A stretch of DNA of 6,366 nt, taken from Bacillota bacterium (GTDB taxonomy: Bacteria; Bacillota; Bacilli; Alicyclobacillales; SLC66). Every line of letters begins with the position of its first letter. Position 1 is the stretch's first letter. The notes below the pieces were generated by a model. It was not told the DNA's origin and did not search any database. It worked only from the letters and a program-made list of their open reading frames with translations. Made by a program: the position numbers and the translations under genes. This document shows positions 5,224-6,366 of this stretch, piece after piece. The DNA lies in the NCBI GenBank assembly GCA_021821225.1, contig JAKACR010000163.1:1-6366 (forward strand), in the 5' to 3' direction.

Positions 5224-6366
5224 ATGAAACGTACGCTTTCCGGCATCGCCGCGGCAGCTCTGCTCGCGGGCAGTTTCGCTCCGGCGGCGTTCGCGGCCAC
5301 AACCGCGAATTACACGGATATCAGCGGTAACTTCGCACAGCAGGACATCATCACATTGACGCAGCAGGGCTTCATCCACGGGTACAGCGACGGGACATTC
5401 CGTCCAAACGCGCTGGTGACGCGTGGGCAGTTTCTCGCCTATTTCTTGAATGTGGCAAAAAGCGTGACGCACGTCCAGCCAGGCGCGCACGCGCAATACT
5501 ATTCCGACATTCCTCCGCGCAACTGGGACTACAACTACATCGGGGCGGCGCAACAGGCGGGCTGGATCAACCCGTTCTGGATCAATGTGAAACTGCACGG
5601 CCGGTTCAATGAGAACTACCAGGCGTCATGGGGCGATGCGGCGTCATTTTTCGTCGCGGCGTTTGAAAAAGCCGGCCTGATCAAGACGACAAATGGTATG
5701 GCTCCGCTGGCGTACGCCAAGTCGATCGGCCTGTTTAACGGCATCCCGTCCAACCAGAACCAGATCTATCTGAACCGTGCGAGCGCAACGGTGGTTCTGG
5801 CCAACATTCTCAAGTTCGAGACGCAGGGCCAGACGCCCACGGGCGCTACGGTAACGCTGTCCGGCGGTTCGGCGATGGCGGCAAACACCAATGAGGCGCT
5901 GTCCGTCTCGATGAAGGACGCGAACGGCAATCCGTACAATTATGGATCCGCGCCCGTCACGTATGCGGTCACGAGCAACGGCGCGGCCACACAAAACGCG
6001 TTTGTCAGCAGCAGCGGGCAGTTTGTGGCGACCGCGGCGGGCACGTACAACGTCACGGCGACGATCGACGGCGTGACATCCGCGCCGCTCACCATCACGG
6101 TGTACGGCCAAGCGGCGGGTGTGAAACTCTCCACGAGCCAGTCATCGTTTGTGGCGGACGGCCAGGCGGGTGACACGGTGATCGCGCAGATTGTCGATGC
6201 CAACGGCAATCCTGTCACGAATTTCAACGGAACGATGACGTTCACGGACACATCGGGCCAGTTGGTCACGAGCACGGGGACGACATCGGGCAGCGTGACC
6301 AATGTTCCGGTGACAAACGGTGTGGCGAAGATCAACCTGAAGGCGAACATGCTCGCGGGTTCGTCC
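5224..6366 (+). CDS. S-layer protein with SLH domains and Ig-like repeats (3' end outside the window)
   Basis: The frame is open from ATG 5224 to the window edge: 381 codons with no stop. A signal peptide is clear: M-K-R, an Ala/Leu-rich core and likely cleavage after A-F-A at 22-24. Three SLH units follow. The first, about 30-79, is canonical (Y-T-D-I, G-F-I-H-G-Y-S-D-G-T-F-R-P, V-T-R-G-Q-F). The second (about 92-155) and third (about 160-199) are diverged, with S-W-G-D and N-R-A-S where TRAE-type motifs normally sit. SLH domains bind pyruvylated secondary cell-wall polymer and hold the S-layer on the wall. Residues about 208-296 and 298-381 are two Ig-like (Big-type) beta domains, each with a D-A-N-G-N-P turn. 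S-layer proteins of this kind usually run to many hundred residues, so much is missing. It begins 87 bases after manC, which may supply mannose for its glycan (inference). Most likely the S-layer subunit, though another SLH-anchored surface protein cannot be excluded. Confidence 0.9.
   Translation, partial: MKRTLSGIAAAALLAGSFAPAAFAATTANYTDISGNFAQQDIITLTQQGFIHGYSDGTFRPNALVTRGQFLAYFLNVAKSVTHVQPGAHAQYYSDIPPRNWDYNYIGAAQQAGWINPFWINVKLHGRFNENYQASWGDAASFFVAAFEKAGLIKTTNGMAPLAYAKSIGLFNGIPSNQNQIYLNRASATVVLANILKFETQGQTPTGATVTLSGGSAMAANTNEALSVSMKDANGNPYNYGSAPVTYAVTSNGAATQNAFVSSSGQFVATAAGTYNVTATIDGVTSAPLTITVYGQAAGVKLSTSQSSFVADGQAGDTVIAQIVDANGNPVTNFNGTMTFTDTSGQLVTSTGTTSGSVTNVPVTNGVAKINLKANMLAGSS

Noticed and set aside
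5644..6350. Minus-strand frames opposite the S-layer gene
   Set aside because: They mirror the SLH and Ig-like coding sequence, which has a signal peptide and clear domains on the plus strand.

Overview
The window looks like a chromosomal piece of a GC-rich, S-layer-forming Firmicute. Three things point to the Alicyclobacillus/Kyrpidia group (inference, no search run): Shine-Dalgarno sites close to AGGAGG, an SLH-type S-layer protein, and the paired 'TTYMPI(W/Y)...WNG..W..TT' stalk repeats. All five genes lie on the + strand.

Layout: (1) 1-308, the C-terminal end of a GtrA-family membrane protein whose start lies outside the window. (2) 309-660, a gene-free stretch with a possible terminator that abuts a sigma-A-type promoter, then a leader of about 225 nt. 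(3) 661-2316, a secreted protein with a signal peptide, a putative Ig-like domain, a 70-residue Thr/Pro tract built partly on 24-bp DNA repeats, a beta-sandwich-like domain and two stalk repeats. A long terminator-like hairpin follows. (4) About 2568-3392, an unrecognised four-helix membrane protein, probably started at TTG. (5) 3643-5136, a ManC-type mannose-1-phosphate guanylyltransferase fused to a cupin (phosphomannose isomerase-like) domain. It has its own extended -10 promoter and a striking hairpin at the 5' end of its leader. (6) 5224 to the window end, the start of an S-layer protein with a signal peptide, three SLH units and at least two Ig-like domains. It is cut by the window edge.

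Together the genes suggest a cell-envelope locus. ManC would supply GDP-mannose for the glycan of the S-layer, of the secondary cell-wall polymer that SLH domains bind, or of secreted proteins. GtrA proteins are linked to lipid-carried sugars. The Thr-rich secreted protein and the S-layer protein are possible surface products or glycan acceptors. The ManC identification is firm; the functional link between the genes is inference from proximity. I found no tRNA, rRNA, insertion sequence, CRISPR array or clear horizontal-transfer boundary.
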